64,000 bases of DNA from JAPLJU01 sp036725345 (GCA_036725345.1 DAIMEJ010000008.1:62001-126000), one strand, 5' to 3'. Numbered from the stretch's first letter, positions 7,686 through 17,289 are shown. Numbers and translations: made by a program. The notes: a model not told the origin generated them from the sequence alone.

Positions 7686-8099
7686 ATGAGATACCCGGAA
7701 TATCTTCTGGTCATCCTCTCGGTGTTGCTCCTCACTTGTGCCGGCAGTATGGGGGCGGAACGCAAAGAATTCACTGCGTCCGCCGGCTCCGACGGTGTGC
7801 AGCGGGTCGATGTCACCGGCGGCAGCTATTACTTCGACCCGAATTACATCATCGTCAAGGTGAACGTGCCCGTGGAAATGAAATTCAGAAAGGAGTCGGG
7901 AATCGTTCCCCATGATTTTACACTCAAGGCTCCCGAAGCGGGCATGGATGTTCATGTGAACCTTGCGACGGAACCGGTCGCCGTCAGGTTTACGCCCACA
8001 AAACCCGGCAAGTATCCTTTCTATTGCAGCAAGAAACCGCCCTTCCTCGAAAGCCACAGGGATAAGGGCATGGAAGGCGTGCTCGAGGTGAGGGAATAG
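7686..8099 (+). CDS. Exported cupredoxin-domain protein
   Basis: The 137-aa protein has a signal peptide with a possible lipobox (LLLTCAGS, cysteine at about 18) and a cupredoxin-like beta-sandwich. Candidate metal ligands are His in VPHDFTL, Cys in PFYCSKK, His in LESHRDKG and the following Met, a type-1 copper arrangement. GAAGGAGG precedes the start. It lies beside the decayed cupredoxin gene on the other strand. Likely role: periplasmic electron transfer or copper binding. The exact partner is unknown. Confidence 0.78.
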   Translation: MRYPEYLLVILSVLLLTCAGSMGAERKEFTASAGSDGVQRVDVTGGSYYFDPNYIIVKVNVPVEMKFRKESGIVPHDFTLKAPEAGMDVHVNLATEPVAVRFTPTKPGKYPFYCSKKPPFLESHRDKGMEGVLEVRE

Positions 8100-8167
8100 A
8101 TGGTCTGCGGGGACTAATCCGTCCGCCCTGACAACGGCAGCGGATCGAAAGCCATTGTGCCAACATT

Positions 8168-8914
8168 ATGAGCAAGGACAGGGTTTCATTCGGCTACAGG
8201 ATGGTGAGTGCGGGCGAGAAGCGGAAACTCGTCAATGAGCAATTCGAAGCCATCGCCCGGACCTATGACACGGCCAACGCGCTCCTGAGCCTGGGTCTTC
8301 ACTTCCTGTGGAAGCGAAGAACGATCCGCATGCTGTCCCTGCGGCAGGGGGAGTTCGTGCTCGATCTGTGCGGCGGCACCGCCGATCTGGCACTCCTGGC
8401 GGCACGAGAAGTCGGCCGAGGTGGCCGGGCGGTTGTCTGCGACATCAATGACGCCATGATGGCCGTCGGCAGGCAAAAGACAGGGCGATCCGGAGCCGGA
8501 TGCCGCATCGACTTCATCCAGGGGGATGCGGAGAGCCTGTGCTTTCCGGACCGGTTCTTCGATGCGGTCACGGTCGGCTTCGGGGTGCGCAACCTGGTAC
8601 ACCTTGAAACCGGACTGCGGGAAATGTTCCGGGTGTTGAAGCCCGGCGGCCGGCTCGCCATCCTGGAGTTTTCCGTGCCCACGCTCTCCTGGTTCCGAAA
8701 ACTCTATGATCTGTATTCTTTTCATGTGATGCCTCGCGCGGCGAAATGGATCTGCGGCACGGATCATCCCTTCATTTACCTTGCCGAATCGATCCGTGTT
8801 TTTCCGCTTCCCGAACGGCTGTCCGGAATCGTGAAAAAAACCGGTTTCGGGACGGTCGAATTTCGAAGGTTGACCAACGGAATCGCCGTGGCTTATCTTG
8901 CCTGGAAGGACTGA
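8168..8914 (+). CDS. ubiE: Demethylmenaquinone/ubiquinone C-methyltransferase family (UbiE/MenG)
   Basis: This 248-aa class I SAM-dependent methyltransferase would methylate demethylmenaquinone in the last step of menaquinone synthesis. Seen motifs: VNEQFEAIARTYD at the N-terminus, the SAM loop VLDLCGGTADLA, and the family signatures VTVGFGVRNL and LKPGGRLAILEFS. Length matches UbiE/MenE-type enzymes. The start lacks a strong Shine-Dalgarno. The next gene, an FAD/Fe-S oxidoreductase, starts about 54 bp downstream, so a quinone-linked operon is plausible. Confidence 0.9.
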   Translation: MSKDRVSFGYRMVSAGEKRKLVNEQFEAIARTYDTANALLSLGLHFLWKRRTIRMLSLRQGEFVLDLCGGTADLALLAAREVGRGGRAVVCDINDAMMAVGRQKTGRSGAGCRIDFIQGDAESLCFPDRFFDAVTVGFGVRNLVHLETGLREMFRVLKPGGRLAILEFSVPTLSWFRKLYDLYSFHVMPRAAKWICGTDHPFIYLAESIRVFPLPERLSGIVKKTGFGTVEFRRLTNGIAVAYLAWKD

Positions 8915-8968
8915 GCGGATCCGGCTCGTCCGGTGACGTCAATCACCATTCCTTTTAAAAGGAGGAAC

Positions 8969-10828
8969 ATGATTTCGGAAGAAGCGAGAAAAACGGCGTC
9001 GCAGTGCCGTCATTACGCCATGTGTAAAATCGATTTTCTGGGGACGGGGTTGTGCCCCCCCGGCCGGGAGAAGCACTATGTGGCCTACTACCCCCAGGGA
9101 AGAATGGACCTCTATCACGCCCTCTCGGAAAACCTCATCCCGGTCACAGAGGGGCTGGTTGACATTGCCCGCACCTGCACTCTCTGCGGCATCTGTGACA
9201 GGCAGTGCCACTTCGTCACCGGCATGCGGCCCCTGAAGGTCATGAAGGCGCTGAAGGATCATGTCGAGGCGCATGTCAGAGCGGGGAAGAAGATCGAAAT
9301 ACCGGAGCAAGACCGCACCCTCGAACAACTCAGGAAAATCGTGGGGGATGAATGGGCGACGAACGACCCCGCCATCCTGCTGACCTACGCCAACGATCCC
9401 TTCCCCCTCGCCGGGATGCAAATGCCGCGGTACGTCCTTTTACCGGGGACGGCAGACCAGGTGTCGGCCGTCGTTTCCCTGGCCAGCGAACTCGGGTTGC
9501 CCTACGCCGTGCGGGGAAACGGCGGAAGCGTTTTCGGCTTCGTTTTCACCGACGGCATCGTCATGGACATGAACAGGATGAGAAAAATCGAGATCGACCG
9601 GGAAAACTGGTGTGCCGCCGTGGAACCCGGAGTCACATCCTTCGATCTGCAGGCCGAGGCCTGCAAACAGGGGTTGAGGGTCAACACCGCCGAACCCGCG
9701 GCGACCGTCTGCGGGAATATCGTCTGCACGGGCACTTTCTCAACCTGGTCGAATGTCTATGGAACGGCGGCGGACGGCTTCATCGACATGGAATTTGTCG
9801 ATCGGAGCGGCAAGCTCTTTCACCTCAACGACAAATCAGCCCCCAATGTGTTCGCGTTCCGGGACCAGGTCACGCCTTCGCCGGGTATCTGCACAAAGGC
9901 CGTCGTCAAGCTGCACCCGGTGAGCGCCGATGAAGAGGGCCTGATGGTTCCCTTTGCCGACTTCGAGCGGGCCGTCGCCTTTGCGAGGGAACTCAGCGCG
10001 AGGAGGATCGGGCTGGCTGTCGCCGTTCTCGGAAGCCACTACCTGGCCACCTTCATGTCCCCCTCTGAAGAACTCGCCGCGAAAGTCAAGGCGCTTCTTC
10101 CGGAGGTGCTCGGCATCCATCACGCCGTGTTCGTCGTGGGCGACCGTTACGCGAGGGATGCCGTCAGGAAGATGGCCGAAACGGTGATTGATGACAGGCT
10201 CTTCAGGACGCTCATGCTCGGATTGCCCAGGCTGGCCGAGGGGGAATGGGTGGATCTGATCCGGGCCTATGAGGGAAAGGGCCCGCCCTATGCGATTCTG
10301 TGCAGGGATGCCATGTATCCGATCCTGGAGGCGGTGCTCCTGCCGTCACCGGAAACCATTGCGGCTTCCGTGGACGAAGACCTCCGGGAATTCTATGTTC
10401 AGCTCTATTCGCGTCCTGAGATGACAGATATGGTCTGGCTGAACATGTTCCGCATCGTCAGCTCCCGCATGGCCCGACACAGGCACATGTTTGCTTTTTT
10501 GATCTATGTGCCCCTTGACCGTGTGGACGTCATCCGCAGCATCAACGCCATGTTCAAGCGCGTTGCCGATGCTCAGGGCCTTGACAACGACTACGGCTTC
10601 ATCACGCCGATGGATTTCGGGAAGCGGGGCATCCTCGAATACGACTACTACATCGATCACACGGACCCGGAGGAGAGGAGAAAAATCGAAAGGGCCATGA
10701 CGGAGATCGAGCCGTTCCTGGACGGTCTCGGTCGCGGGACCAAAGGGGTCAAGTGGCTCAAGTACGTCTTTTCCCAGGGCTGCTCGAGGAAGGAGCACTT
10801 TCTCTATACATCCGGAGATTCACCATGA
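8969..10828 (+). CDS. FAD-binding oxidoreductase with N-terminal Fe-S cluster motif (GlcD-like)
   Basis: The 619-aa protein begins with cysteine motifs, including CTLCGICDRQC (about residues 70-80), which could bind an iron-sulfur cluster. It continues with a VAO-type FAD-binding domain (ANDPFPLAG, PYAVRGNGGSVFG, VEPGVTSFDLQ) and a GlcD-like C-terminal domain. A longer frame begins at 8933, but ATG 8969 has AAAAGGAGGAAC directly upstream and is preferred. The substrate cannot be told from sequence; this fold oxidises 2-hydroxyacids and similar compounds. Its TGA overlaps the ATG of the following SDR gene, so the two are translationally coupled. Confidence 0.8.
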   Translation: MISEEARKTASQCRHYAMCKIDFLGTGLCPPGREKHYVAYYPQGRMDLYHALSENLIPVTEGLVDIARTCTLCGICDRQCHFVTGMRPLKVMKALKDHVEAHVRAGKKIEIPEQDRTLEQLRKIVGDEWATNDPAILLTYANDPFPLAGMQMPRYVLLPGTADQVSAVVSLASELGLPYAVRGNGGSVFGFVFTDGIVMDMNRMRKIEIDRENWCAAVEPGVTSFDLQAEACKQGLRVNTAEPAATVCGNIVCTGTFSTWSNVYGTAADGFIDMEFVDRSGKLFHLNDKSAPNVFAFRDQVTPSPGICTKAVVKLHPVSADEEGLMVPFADFERAVAFARELSARRIGLAVAVLGSHYLATFMSPSEELAAKVKALLPEVLGIHHAVFVVGDRYARDAVRKMAETVIDDRLFRTLMLGLPRLAEGEWVDLIRAYEGKGPPYAILCRDAMYPILEAVLLPSPETIAASVDEDLREFYVQLYSRPEMTDMVWLNMFRIVSSRMARHRHMFAFLIYVPLDRVDVIRSINAMFKRVADAQGLDNDYGFITPMDFGKRGILEYDYYIDHTDPEERRKIERAMTEIEPFLDGLGRGTKGVKWLKYVFSQGCSRKEHFLYTSGDSP

Positions 10829-12033
10829 GGATCACCGGGGAACAGTTCGCAGGCGTGAGGCGGGGAAAAACAGGCAGGTTTCTTCTGACCGGGGGGACCG
10901 GCTTTCTCGGCAGCCACATTCTGGCGGAACTCCTGACCAGGGGGTATCCCGTCACGGCCCTTGCCCGTCCTGGCGGCCGGCATTCGGCCCGAGAGCGCGT
11001 GGAGCGGCTGCTGGACTGGTTCGGCCTCGACGGCGATGCCCGGTCGAGGCTCGAGGTGATCGAAGGCTTCATCGACCGGCCGGGTCTCGGGCTCGACCCC
11101 GGTGAATACAGCGCCCTGCTCGGTCGCGCGGATGAGATCATTCATTGCGCATCGGACACCTCCTTTTCGGAAAGAAAGAAGGCGGATGTGGAGAGGGCAA
11201 ACATCCGGGGAATGGAGAACGTGCTTGGATTCGCCGTGGACGGGCGGTGTTTCTTTTTTCACTACGTCAGCACGGCGTACGCGGCGGGCCGAAGAGCAGG
11301 GGTCTGCCGGGAAGAACTTGTCGAAGGCAAAACCTTCATCAATCTCTACGAGGAGACGAAGTGCCGGGCCGAATGGATGGCCTCGGAGCGATGCGCCCGG
11401 GAGGGCATCCGGCTTTCCATCTATCGGCCTTCCATCGTGTACGGCGATTCGGAAACCGGCCGCAGCACCCGGTTCAACGCGGTTTACCATCCCGTCAAGA
11501 CGCTGCAATTCATCAAAAACCTCTATGAAGCGGACATACGGCATGAGGGCGGAAAAAGGGCGCGGGAAATGGGGGTGGAAATCGCCGATGACGGGTCCCT
11601 TCATCTGCCGATCCGCGTTGAGGTCGCAGCCGGCGGCGGGCTCAATCTCGTTCCGATCAACTACTTCGTGGAGGCCTTCACGGTCCTGATGGAGGAATGC
11701 CTCGAGGGGGGGATATTTCACATTGTCAACCACAGACACAAGCCGATTGAGGATCTGATCGACTACACGAAAAGGCTCTTCAGGATCGAAGGGTTGGTGT
11801 CCTGTCCGGCGGCCGCCTTCGACGGCATACCCAAGAACCCGCTTGAAACCCTGTTCGATACCTATCTCGAGGTCTATGCCCCGTACATGAGGGACACCCG
11901 GGTGTTCGACGACCGGAAGGCCCGGTCCATCCTGTCAAAAAAAAATGTGGTGTGCCCGGAGTTCGACTTCGAGGTCTTCCGGCGCTGCATGACCTATGCG
12001 ATGGAGTGCGGGTGGGGTTCAAAGGAAAAGTAA
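10825..12033 (+). CDS. Extended SDR / NAD-binding 4 family protein (thioester reductase-like)
   Basis: The 402-aa protein has a Rossmann start FLLTGGTGFLGSHILAELL (TGxxGxxG), a mid-domain ASDTSF segment and the catalytic-type pattern YEETKCRAE (YxxxK). This matches the male-sterility/thioester-reductase branch of extended SDRs, which reduce acyl thioesters or modify sterol/lipid-like substrates. The start is the ATG inside the ATGA overlap with the oxidoreductase gene; a longer upstream frame is rejected because it would lie within that gene. No carrier-protein domain is present. The partner oxidoreductase suggests a two-step redox conversion, substrate unknown. Confidence 0.78.
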   Translation: MRITGEQFAGVRRGKTGRFLLTGGTGFLGSHILAELLTRGYPVTALARPGGRHSARERVERLLDWFGLDGDARSRLEVIEGFIDRPGLGLDPGEYSALLGRADEIIHCASDTSFSERKKADVERANIRGMENVLGFAVDGRCFFFHYVSTAYAAGRRAGVCREELVEGKTFINLYEETKCRAEWMASERCAREGIRLSIYRPSIVYGDSETGRSTRFNAVYHPVKTLQFIKNLYEADIRHEGGKRAREMGVEIADDGSLHLPIRVEVAAGGGLNLVPINYFVEAFTVLMEECLEGGIFHIVNHRHKPIEDLIDYTKRLFRIEGLVSCPAAAFDGIPKNPLETLFDTYLEVYAPYMRDTRVFDDRKARSILSKKNVVCPEFDFEVFRRCMTYAMECGWGSKEK

Positions 12034-12293
12034 AACGGATGCCGGGCAGGCGGGGTTCGGGTCAGGATCCGGAAAGCCCTGTGCGCGCAGGCTGTCGCGA
12101 TCAAGGGTCGAAGGTCCATTGATAGGCGATATAGAAGGACAGCCTGAGAGTTCCTGGAGATTTCGCGTTGCACCGCCCGCAAGAGCAAGTGATGGTTCAC
12201 ACGCCCCCGCGTGATTTTTCCCGAATTGCTATTTGACGGTGCCCTCTGTACAATCATCGTGATCCCATCCTCCAGTACGGACGTTCCTCGACG
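12034..12293. other. Gene-free stretch upstream of the RNB nuclease
   Basis: Nothing coding is visible in these 260 bp. The stretch carries one good sigma-70-like promoter (annotated separately) and no obvious terminator with a T run. Confidence 0.4.
12226..12254 (+). promoter_or_regulatory. Sigma-70-like promoter for the RNB nuclease gene
   Basis: TTGCTA (12226-12231), a 17-base spacer and TACAAT (12249-12254), placed 40 bp before the ATG at 12294. Confidence 0.55.
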
Positions 12294-13766
12294 ATGCAAA
12301 AGCATGACGGCCGGCACATCGAAATCCTGCAGCGGATCGCCCGACGGGCCATGTTCGATCGGGGATTTCTGCCGGATTATTCACGCAAGGTCATGAAGGA
12401 ACTGGCAGAGCTCACGGTCTCCCCGGCGGATGCGGGAGGCGAAGTCCGGGACCTGCGAGATCTCCTGTGGTGTTCCATCGACAACGACGACTCCCGGGAT
12501 CTGGATCAGCTCACCGTTGCCGAGGCTCGGGCAGACGGCACCGTCGAGGTCCGGGTGGCGGTTGCCGACGTGGACTCCATGGTTCCAAAGGATAAGGCCA
12601 TAGACAGGCACGCCAGCCACAACACAACGTCCATCTATACCTTCGCCGAAATCTTCTCCATGCTGCCCGAACGCCTGTCCACGGATCTCACCTCCCTCAA
12701 TGCCGGGGTGGACCGCCTATCCGTCGTGGTTGAGATGACCGTGGGGGTCGACGGGCGATGCCTGGGGTCGAACATCTGCCGGGCCGTGGTCCGCAACCAT
12801 GCAAAGCTCGCCTACAATGCTGTCGCCCCGTGGCTGGAGGGCGATGGCCCGGTGCCCGAGGCGGTCGCTTCGGTGCGCGGCCTGGACGAAAACCTGCGCA
12901 TCCAGGACCGGGCGGCCCAGCGCCTCAGGGCGCTGCGGTTTGAACACGGCGCCCTCAACCTGGAAACGGTGCAGTCGCGCCCCCTGTTCGACCGGGGCGA
13001 GATCCGGGAACTCGGCATCGACAGGAAGAACCGGGTGAAAGAGCTCATCGAAGACCTGATGATCGCGGCCAACGGGGTGACGGCGGGGTATCTCGAATCC
13101 GTAAACTTCCCTTCCATCCGTCGCGTTGTCCACACCCCGAAACGCTGGGAGCGGATCGTGAAGCTCGTTTCGGAATATGGATACCGGCTCCCGGACGAGC
13201 CGGATTCGAAGGCGCTGGAACAGTTCCTCCTGTTGCAGAGGACGGCGGATCCCCTTCGATTTCACGACCTGTCCCAGATGATCATCAAATTGATCGGCCG
13301 GGGCGAGTATGTGGCGGAATACCCCGGGGGGAAATCCGAGGGACATTTCGGGCTCGCCGTGAAACACTACTCGCACTCGACGGCCCCGAACCGGCGCTTC
13401 CCCGATCTCGTCACCCAGCGGCTCCTGAAGGCGGCCATGGACGGGTCACCGGCGCCGTACGGACGATACGAATTGAACGACCTGGCCCGGCACTGCACCG
13501 AAAAGGAGGATGACGCGAACAAGGTCGAGAGACTCGTGCGTAAATCGGCCGCGGCACTTCTCCTGGCGTCGAGAATCGGGGAGCAATTCGACGCCGTTGT
13601 CACGGGCGCGGCACCCAAGGGCACGTGGGTCCGGATCTTCCACCAGCCCATCGAGGGGAAGCTTGTGGAAGGGTTCAAGGGGGTCGACGTGGGCGATCGG
13701 ATCCGGGTCCAACTGATCCGCACGGATGTGGAAAAAGGTTTCATCGATTTCAGGAAGGTCGGCTGA
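12294..13766 (+). CDS. RNB-domain 3'-5' exoribonuclease (RNase II/R family)
   Basis: The 490-aa protein contains the RNB catalytic domain. The magnesium-binding segment CSIDNDDSRDLDQ is at about residues 62-74, and AVADVDSMV, FSMLPERLS, IRRVVHTPKRW and HYSHSTAPNRRFPDLV follow. The latter is the family signature near the active site. It is shorter than E. coli RNase II or R because N-terminal cold-shock domains are missing; a short S1-like tail may remain. It would degrade single-stranded RNA in the cytoplasm. The ATG at 12294 has a weak ribosome binding site. The LOG-family gene follows 25 bp downstream. Confidence 0.9.
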   Translation: MQKHDGRHIEILQRIARRAMFDRGFLPDYSRKVMKELAELTVSPADAGGEVRDLRDLLWCSIDNDDSRDLDQLTVAEARADGTVEVRVAVADVDSMVPKDKAIDRHASHNTTSIYTFAEIFSMLPERLSTDLTSLNAGVDRLSVVVEMTVGVDGRCLGSNICRAVVRNHAKLAYNAVAPWLEGDGPVPEAVASVRGLDENLRIQDRAAQRLRALRFEHGALNLETVQSRPLFDRGEIRELGIDRKNRVKELIEDLMIAANGVTAGYLESVNFPSIRRVVHTPKRWERIVKLVSEYGYRLPDEPDSKALEQFLLLQRTADPLRFHDLSQMIIKLIGRGEYVAEYPGGKSEGHFGLAVKHYSHSTAPNRRFPDLVTQRLLKAAMDGSPAPYGRYELNDLARHCTEKEDDANKVERLVRKSAAALLLASRIGEQFDAVVTGAAPKGTWVRIFHQPIEGKLVEGFKGVDVGDRIRVQLIRTDVEKGFIDFRKVG

Positions 13767-13791
13767 CAGTTCCGAAGCACAGGGAGGCAAG

Positions 13792-14460
13792 GTGAAACTG
13801 AAGGTCGGGGTCATGGGTTCCGCAACGGGGCGGCTGTCGAAAAGTCACAAGGCGCTTGCCTATGAAGTGGGCCGGTCGATCGCGCAGGCGGGCTGCATTA
13901 CCGTGACGGGCGCCTGTCCGGGTCTTCCCCTGGAGTCCGCGCGGGGGGCGAACGAGGCCGGCGGCCTGGTCGTGGGGGTGTCACCGGCTTTGAGCGAATG
14001 GGAGCACGTGCATCGCTACGGCTCGCCCGTTTCGTACCACGATGTCCTGATTTTCACGGGGAGCGGCCTCATGGGGCGGGAAGTCGTCAACATCCGGAGT
14101 TCGGACATGGTGATCATCATCGGCGGCCGTTCAGGCACGCTGGGAGAATTCTCCATTGCTTATGACGAGGGAAAACTGATCGGGATTCTTCTGGGGACGG
14201 GAGGCATCACCTCCGAGATCAAGAATATCGTGAAGACGATAAAGAAGAGAACCGGAGCCAGGATCATCTATGACGATCGTCCCGATGCCATCGTCGGACG
14301 GCTCATCCGGTATTTCAACACCGTTCATTACAAACACCCCAGCATTCATCACAGTCTCGAGGCCCGTAAGTCCGGGAGGTCGCGGGAAGAGGCGCCACAG
14401 GCTTTCCCCGGTTCCGGGCGAAGAAATCGTCACACCCGATCCGCGGCCATGGAACGATGA
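13792..14460 (+). CDS. LOG-family (SLOG superfamily) nucleotide-binding protein
   Basis: The 222-aa protein has the TIGR00725-type layout: KVGVMGS at the start, VTGACPGLPLESARGA, and the hallmark GGRSGTLGEFSIAYDEGK near residues 110-128. This is the PGGxGTxxE-like site of LOG/Rossmann proteins, which cleave or sense nucleotide derivatives. The GTG start at 13792 follows AGGGAGG. The final 40 residues are basic and poorly conserved-looking. The TGA overlaps the ATG of the MFS gene as ATGA, indicating coupling. Confidence 0.82.
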   Translation: MKLKVGVMGSATGRLSKSHKALAYEVGRSIAQAGCITVTGACPGLPLESARGANEAGGLVVGVSPALSEWEHVHRYGSPVSYHDVLIFTGSGLMGREVVNIRSSDMVIIIGGRSGTLGEFSIAYDEGKLIGILLGTGGITSEIKNIVKTIKKRTGARIIYDDRPDAIVGRLIRYFNTVHYKHPSIHHSLEARKSGRSREEAPQAFPGSGRRNRHTRSAAMER

Positions 14461-15743
14461 CCCAGGCAGCATCGATGCAGCAGGTGAAATTCGTCCTGCG
14501 GGCGCTTCGCCACAGGAACTACCGTCTTTTCTTCGGCGGCCAGGCCGTTTCTCTCGTCGGCACCTGGATGCAGCAGATCGCCATGAGCTGGCTGGTCTAC
14601 CGACTGACGGATTCCCCCTTTCTCCTGGGGGTTGTCGGGTTTGCGAGCCAGATTCCGGCCCTCCTTCTTTCGCCCATCGCCGGTGTCTGCGCGGACCGGT
14701 GGAACCGTTACCATCTTCTGATCGCGACCCAGTCCCTGGCCAGCGTGCAGGCCTTCATTCTGGCGCTCCTCACGCTTTCCGGGATCGTGCAGGTCTGGCA
14801 ACTGGTTCTGCTGAGTTTCTTTCTGGGCGTAGTCCATGCCTTCGATATCCCCATCCGTCAGTCATTTGTCATCGAGTTGCTGGAACGGAAAGAGGACCTG
14901 GGTAATGCCATCGCCCTGAATTCATCCCTCTTCAACGGCGCGAGGCTTGTCGGGCCGTCCATCGCGGGGGTCATGATCGCCGTCGTGGGCGAGGGGATCT
15001 GCTTCCTCCTGAACGCCTTCAGTTTTTTCGCGATCATCATCGCCCTTCTGTCCATGAGGATCCCGAAAAGAGAAGCCCGCGGCGGGCACGCGCGCCTGCA
15101 GGAAAGCCTCAAGGAAGGATATCGTTATATCCGGGACTTCATCCCCATCCGGTATATCCTGATGCAGATTTCCCTGATGAGTTTCATGGGGATGCCCTAC
15201 GCGGTCCTCATGCCGGTTTTTGCCCGGGATGTGCTTCACGGCGGTCCCCACACGCTAGGGTTCCTCATGGGGGCTTCGGGTTTCGGGGCGCTCATGGGCG
15301 CACTTTTTCTGGCTTCCCGGAAGACGGTCTTGGGGATGGGCAGGCTGATCGCTCTGATGTCCGGCCTTTTCGGGGCGGGGATTGTCGCTTTCGCCCTGTC
15401 GAAGGTTCTTATTTTTTCGATCGTGATGATGCTTGTGACCGGTTTCGGCATGATGGTCCAGATGGTGTCGAGCAACACCATTCTCCAGACCATTGTCGAC
15501 GATGATAAAAGAGGGCGCGTGATGAGTTTCTTCGCCATGTCCTTCATGGGGGTTGCGCCCTTCGGAAGCCTCTTTGCCGGTTCGCTGGCCTCCAGGATCG
15601 GAGCGCCGGACACGCTCGTGATCACGGGCCTGTGTTGCATTCTCGGGGCGCTTCTTTTCTACAGGAAACTTCCCGAAATCCGGAAGGCCATTCGCCCGAT
15701 CTACCGGAAAATGGGGATAATACCCGAGGCACCCCCGGGGTGA
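14457..15743 (+). CDS. MFS transporter, EntS/MFS_3-like exporter
   Basis: The 428-aa protein has about 12 hydrophobic segments and the opening ALRHRNYRLFFGGQAVSLVGTWMQ, followed by SWLVYRLTDSPFLLG. These are hallmarks of the MFS_3/EntS branch of exporters. The loop RDVLHGGPHTLGFLMGASGFG marks the second half. The substrate is unknown; relatives export siderophores, antibiotics or metabolites. It is coupled to the upstream LOG-family gene by a 4-bp overlap and followed after 22 bp by alkA. Confidence 0.88.
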   Translation: MTQAASMQQVKFVLRALRHRNYRLFFGGQAVSLVGTWMQQIAMSWLVYRLTDSPFLLGVVGFASQIPALLLSPIAGVCADRWNRYHLLIATQSLASVQAFILALLTLSGIVQVWQLVLLSFFLGVVHAFDIPIRQSFVIELLERKEDLGNAIALNSSLFNGARLVGPSIAGVMIAVVGEGICFLLNAFSFFAIIIALLSMRIPKREARGGHARLQESLKEGYRYIRDFIPIRYILMQISLMSFMGMPYAVLMPVFARDVLHGGPHTLGFLMGASGFGALMGALFLASRKTVLGMGRLIALMSGLFGAGIVAFALSKVLIFSIVMMLVTGFGMMVQMVSSNTILQTIVDDDKRGRVMSFFAMSFMGVAPFGSLFAGSLASRIGAPDTLVITGLCCILGALLFYRKLPEIRKAIRPIYRKMGIIPEAPPG

Positions 15744-15765
15744 GGAAGGCCGGCCAGGGGCGCAT

Positions 15766-16716
15766 ATGGAAGTGATACGCGTCATGAAGCGACAGATGGG
15801 CACAATGACATTTGTCATGAACCCCGCTCCGCCTTTTCGTCTCGACTACACCGTATGGGCCATCCGGCGGAGGTCCATCAATGTCATCGATCGCTGGGAC
15901 GGGACCACCTGGCGGCGGGTTCATCCCCTGGCCGAAGGCGTGCTCGAGGTGCAGGTCACCCAGGCGGGCGCGCCGGAAAAACCGATGCTGCGGGTCCGGG
16001 TCCTCGGGAAGCGGCTGCCGGCGGACTCAAAAAAAAGGGTCAAAGTCCTTCTCACGCGGATGCTGGGTGTAGAGACGGAACTTTCCGCTTTCTACCGCCT
16101 CGCCCGCGGGCGGAAGTCGATCGGCGCTCTCGTCGAGAGATTTCGCGGGGTCAGACTCCCGAGGTTCCCGTCGGTTTTCGAGGCGCTGGTCAACGGGATC
16201 GCCTGCCAGCAGCTTTCCCTGACGGTGGGGATCACCCTTCTCAATCGCCTGGCCCGGTTCTGCGGTGACCGCTTCGTCGCGCCCGAAGGGGTTTCCTTCG
16301 GCTTCCCGCGGCCGCAGAGACTGGCCCGTGTCGATGCCGCCGACCTGAGAAAGCTGGGGTTCAGCCGCCAGAAGGCCGAAGCCCTGCTCAAGCTCTCGAG
16401 AGGGGTCAGCCTGAAAGAAATCGACCTCGAGAAGCTCGAGGCGTCGGGCGACGAAGAGGCCCGCGGGAAGCTTCTGCAGTTGAAAGGGGTCGGCCCCTGG
16501 ACGGCGGATTACGCCCTGCTCAGGGGGCTGGGACGATTAACGGTCTTTCCATCGGGCGATGTGGGGGCACGCAACAGACTGCAGAGCCTGCTGCGTGTCA
16601 GGGAGCCGCTGGACGACATAGAGATCCGCAAGCGTCTCCGTGCATGGGAACCTTTTGCCGGGCTGATCTACATCCACCTGCTGCTCTCGGGCCTGGCTGA
16701 TGAGGGCTGCCTCTGA
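15766..16716 (+). CDS. alkA: DNA-3-methyladenine glycosylase II (AlkA-type HhH-GPD)
   Basis: The 316-aa base-excision enzyme removes alkylated purines. It has an N-terminal AlkA-like domain and a HhH-GPD fold: FPSVFEALVNGIACQQLSL, LRKLGFSRQKAEALL, then the hairpin LKGVGPWTADYALLRGLGR and VFPSGDVGARN with the catalytic Asp (about residue 265). Several in-frame ATGs lie near the start (15766, 15784, 15796); I keep the first. It sits downstream of the MFS gene on the same strand. Confidence 0.88.
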   Translation: MEVIRVMKRQMGTMTFVMNPAPPFRLDYTVWAIRRRSINVIDRWDGTTWRRVHPLAEGVLEVQVTQAGAPEKPMLRVRVLGKRLPADSKKRVKVLLTRMLGVETELSAFYRLARGRKSIGALVERFRGVRLPRFPSVFEALVNGIACQQLSLTVGITLLNRLARFCGDRFVAPEGVSFGFPRPQRLARVDAADLRKLGFSRQKAEALLKLSRGVSLKEIDLEKLEASGDEEARGKLLQLKGVGPWTADYALLRGLGRLTVFPSGDVGARNRLQSLLRVREPLDDIEIRKRLRAWEPFAGLIYIHLLLSGLADEGCL

Positions 16717-17052
16717 CCAGGGGCCGATCTTTAATGCTGCATTCCCTCCATTTTCCTTCCCTTGCGGTCCCCCTCGAATCTCCGGCCTTGACGACCCGGG
16801 TCGGCCATTCAACCTTATCGAATTCCATGGCAAATCCGCCGGCAGATCATCCATTAGCTGAACGGGAAATAAGGTATTGGAAAGCCTTGATTCAGCGGTT
16901 ACCCTATGGAAGAAAAGACGAGCAGGTGCGACAAAAAAAGGAGATGTGTGTGCCGCCCTGAACGGTGCGGTTTTTCAATTTTACCACTGATTTTGGTTTA
17001 GGATGGGGTCGACGAAAAGTCAGGGGGTTGCAAAGAAGAAAGGGGTGGAACC
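16717..17052. other. Gene-poor stretch between alkA and a DUF2934 gene
   Basis: A 75-codon open frame (16734-16961) crosses this region, but it lacks a ribosome binding site and recognisable domains. I see no convincing gene, RNA or terminator here. Confidence 0.35.
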
Positions 17053-17289
17053 ATGAATCCGGATCTGCATGCCCAGATCGCCAAGGTTGCCTACGACCTG
17101 TATCAGAAGGAAGGCCGCTGCGAGGGACGGGAAATAATCCACTGGCTCCAGGCCGAGAAGATCGTTACAAAGGGGTACCCGATGGGCCCGACGGAACCTT
17201 CGCCGGAAAGGCCCGACGCGAAGAGGGGACCGGCGAAGCCGGCTCCGGCCGCGGGGAAAGCCCGAAAAAGAGGGACTAAAAAAGACTGA
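17053..17289 (+). CDS. DUF2934 family small protein
   Basis: The 78-aa protein has an N-terminal helical pattern IAKVAYDLYQKEGRCEGREI then HWLQAEKIV, which matches DUF2934, a family of unknown function. The C-terminal 35 residues are Pro/Ala/Lys-rich and probably disordered. AAAGGGGTGG precedes the ATG. It stands alone between alkA and the 6-phosphogluconate dehydrogenase gene. Confidence 0.75.
   Translation: MNPDLHAQIAKVAYDLYQKEGRCEGREIIHWLQAEKIVTKGYPMGPTEPSPERPDAKRGPAKPAPAAGKARKRGTKKD

Noticed and set aside
16734..16961. 75-codon open frame after alkA
   Set aside because: No ribosome binding site, no domain, composition unlike neighbouring genes.
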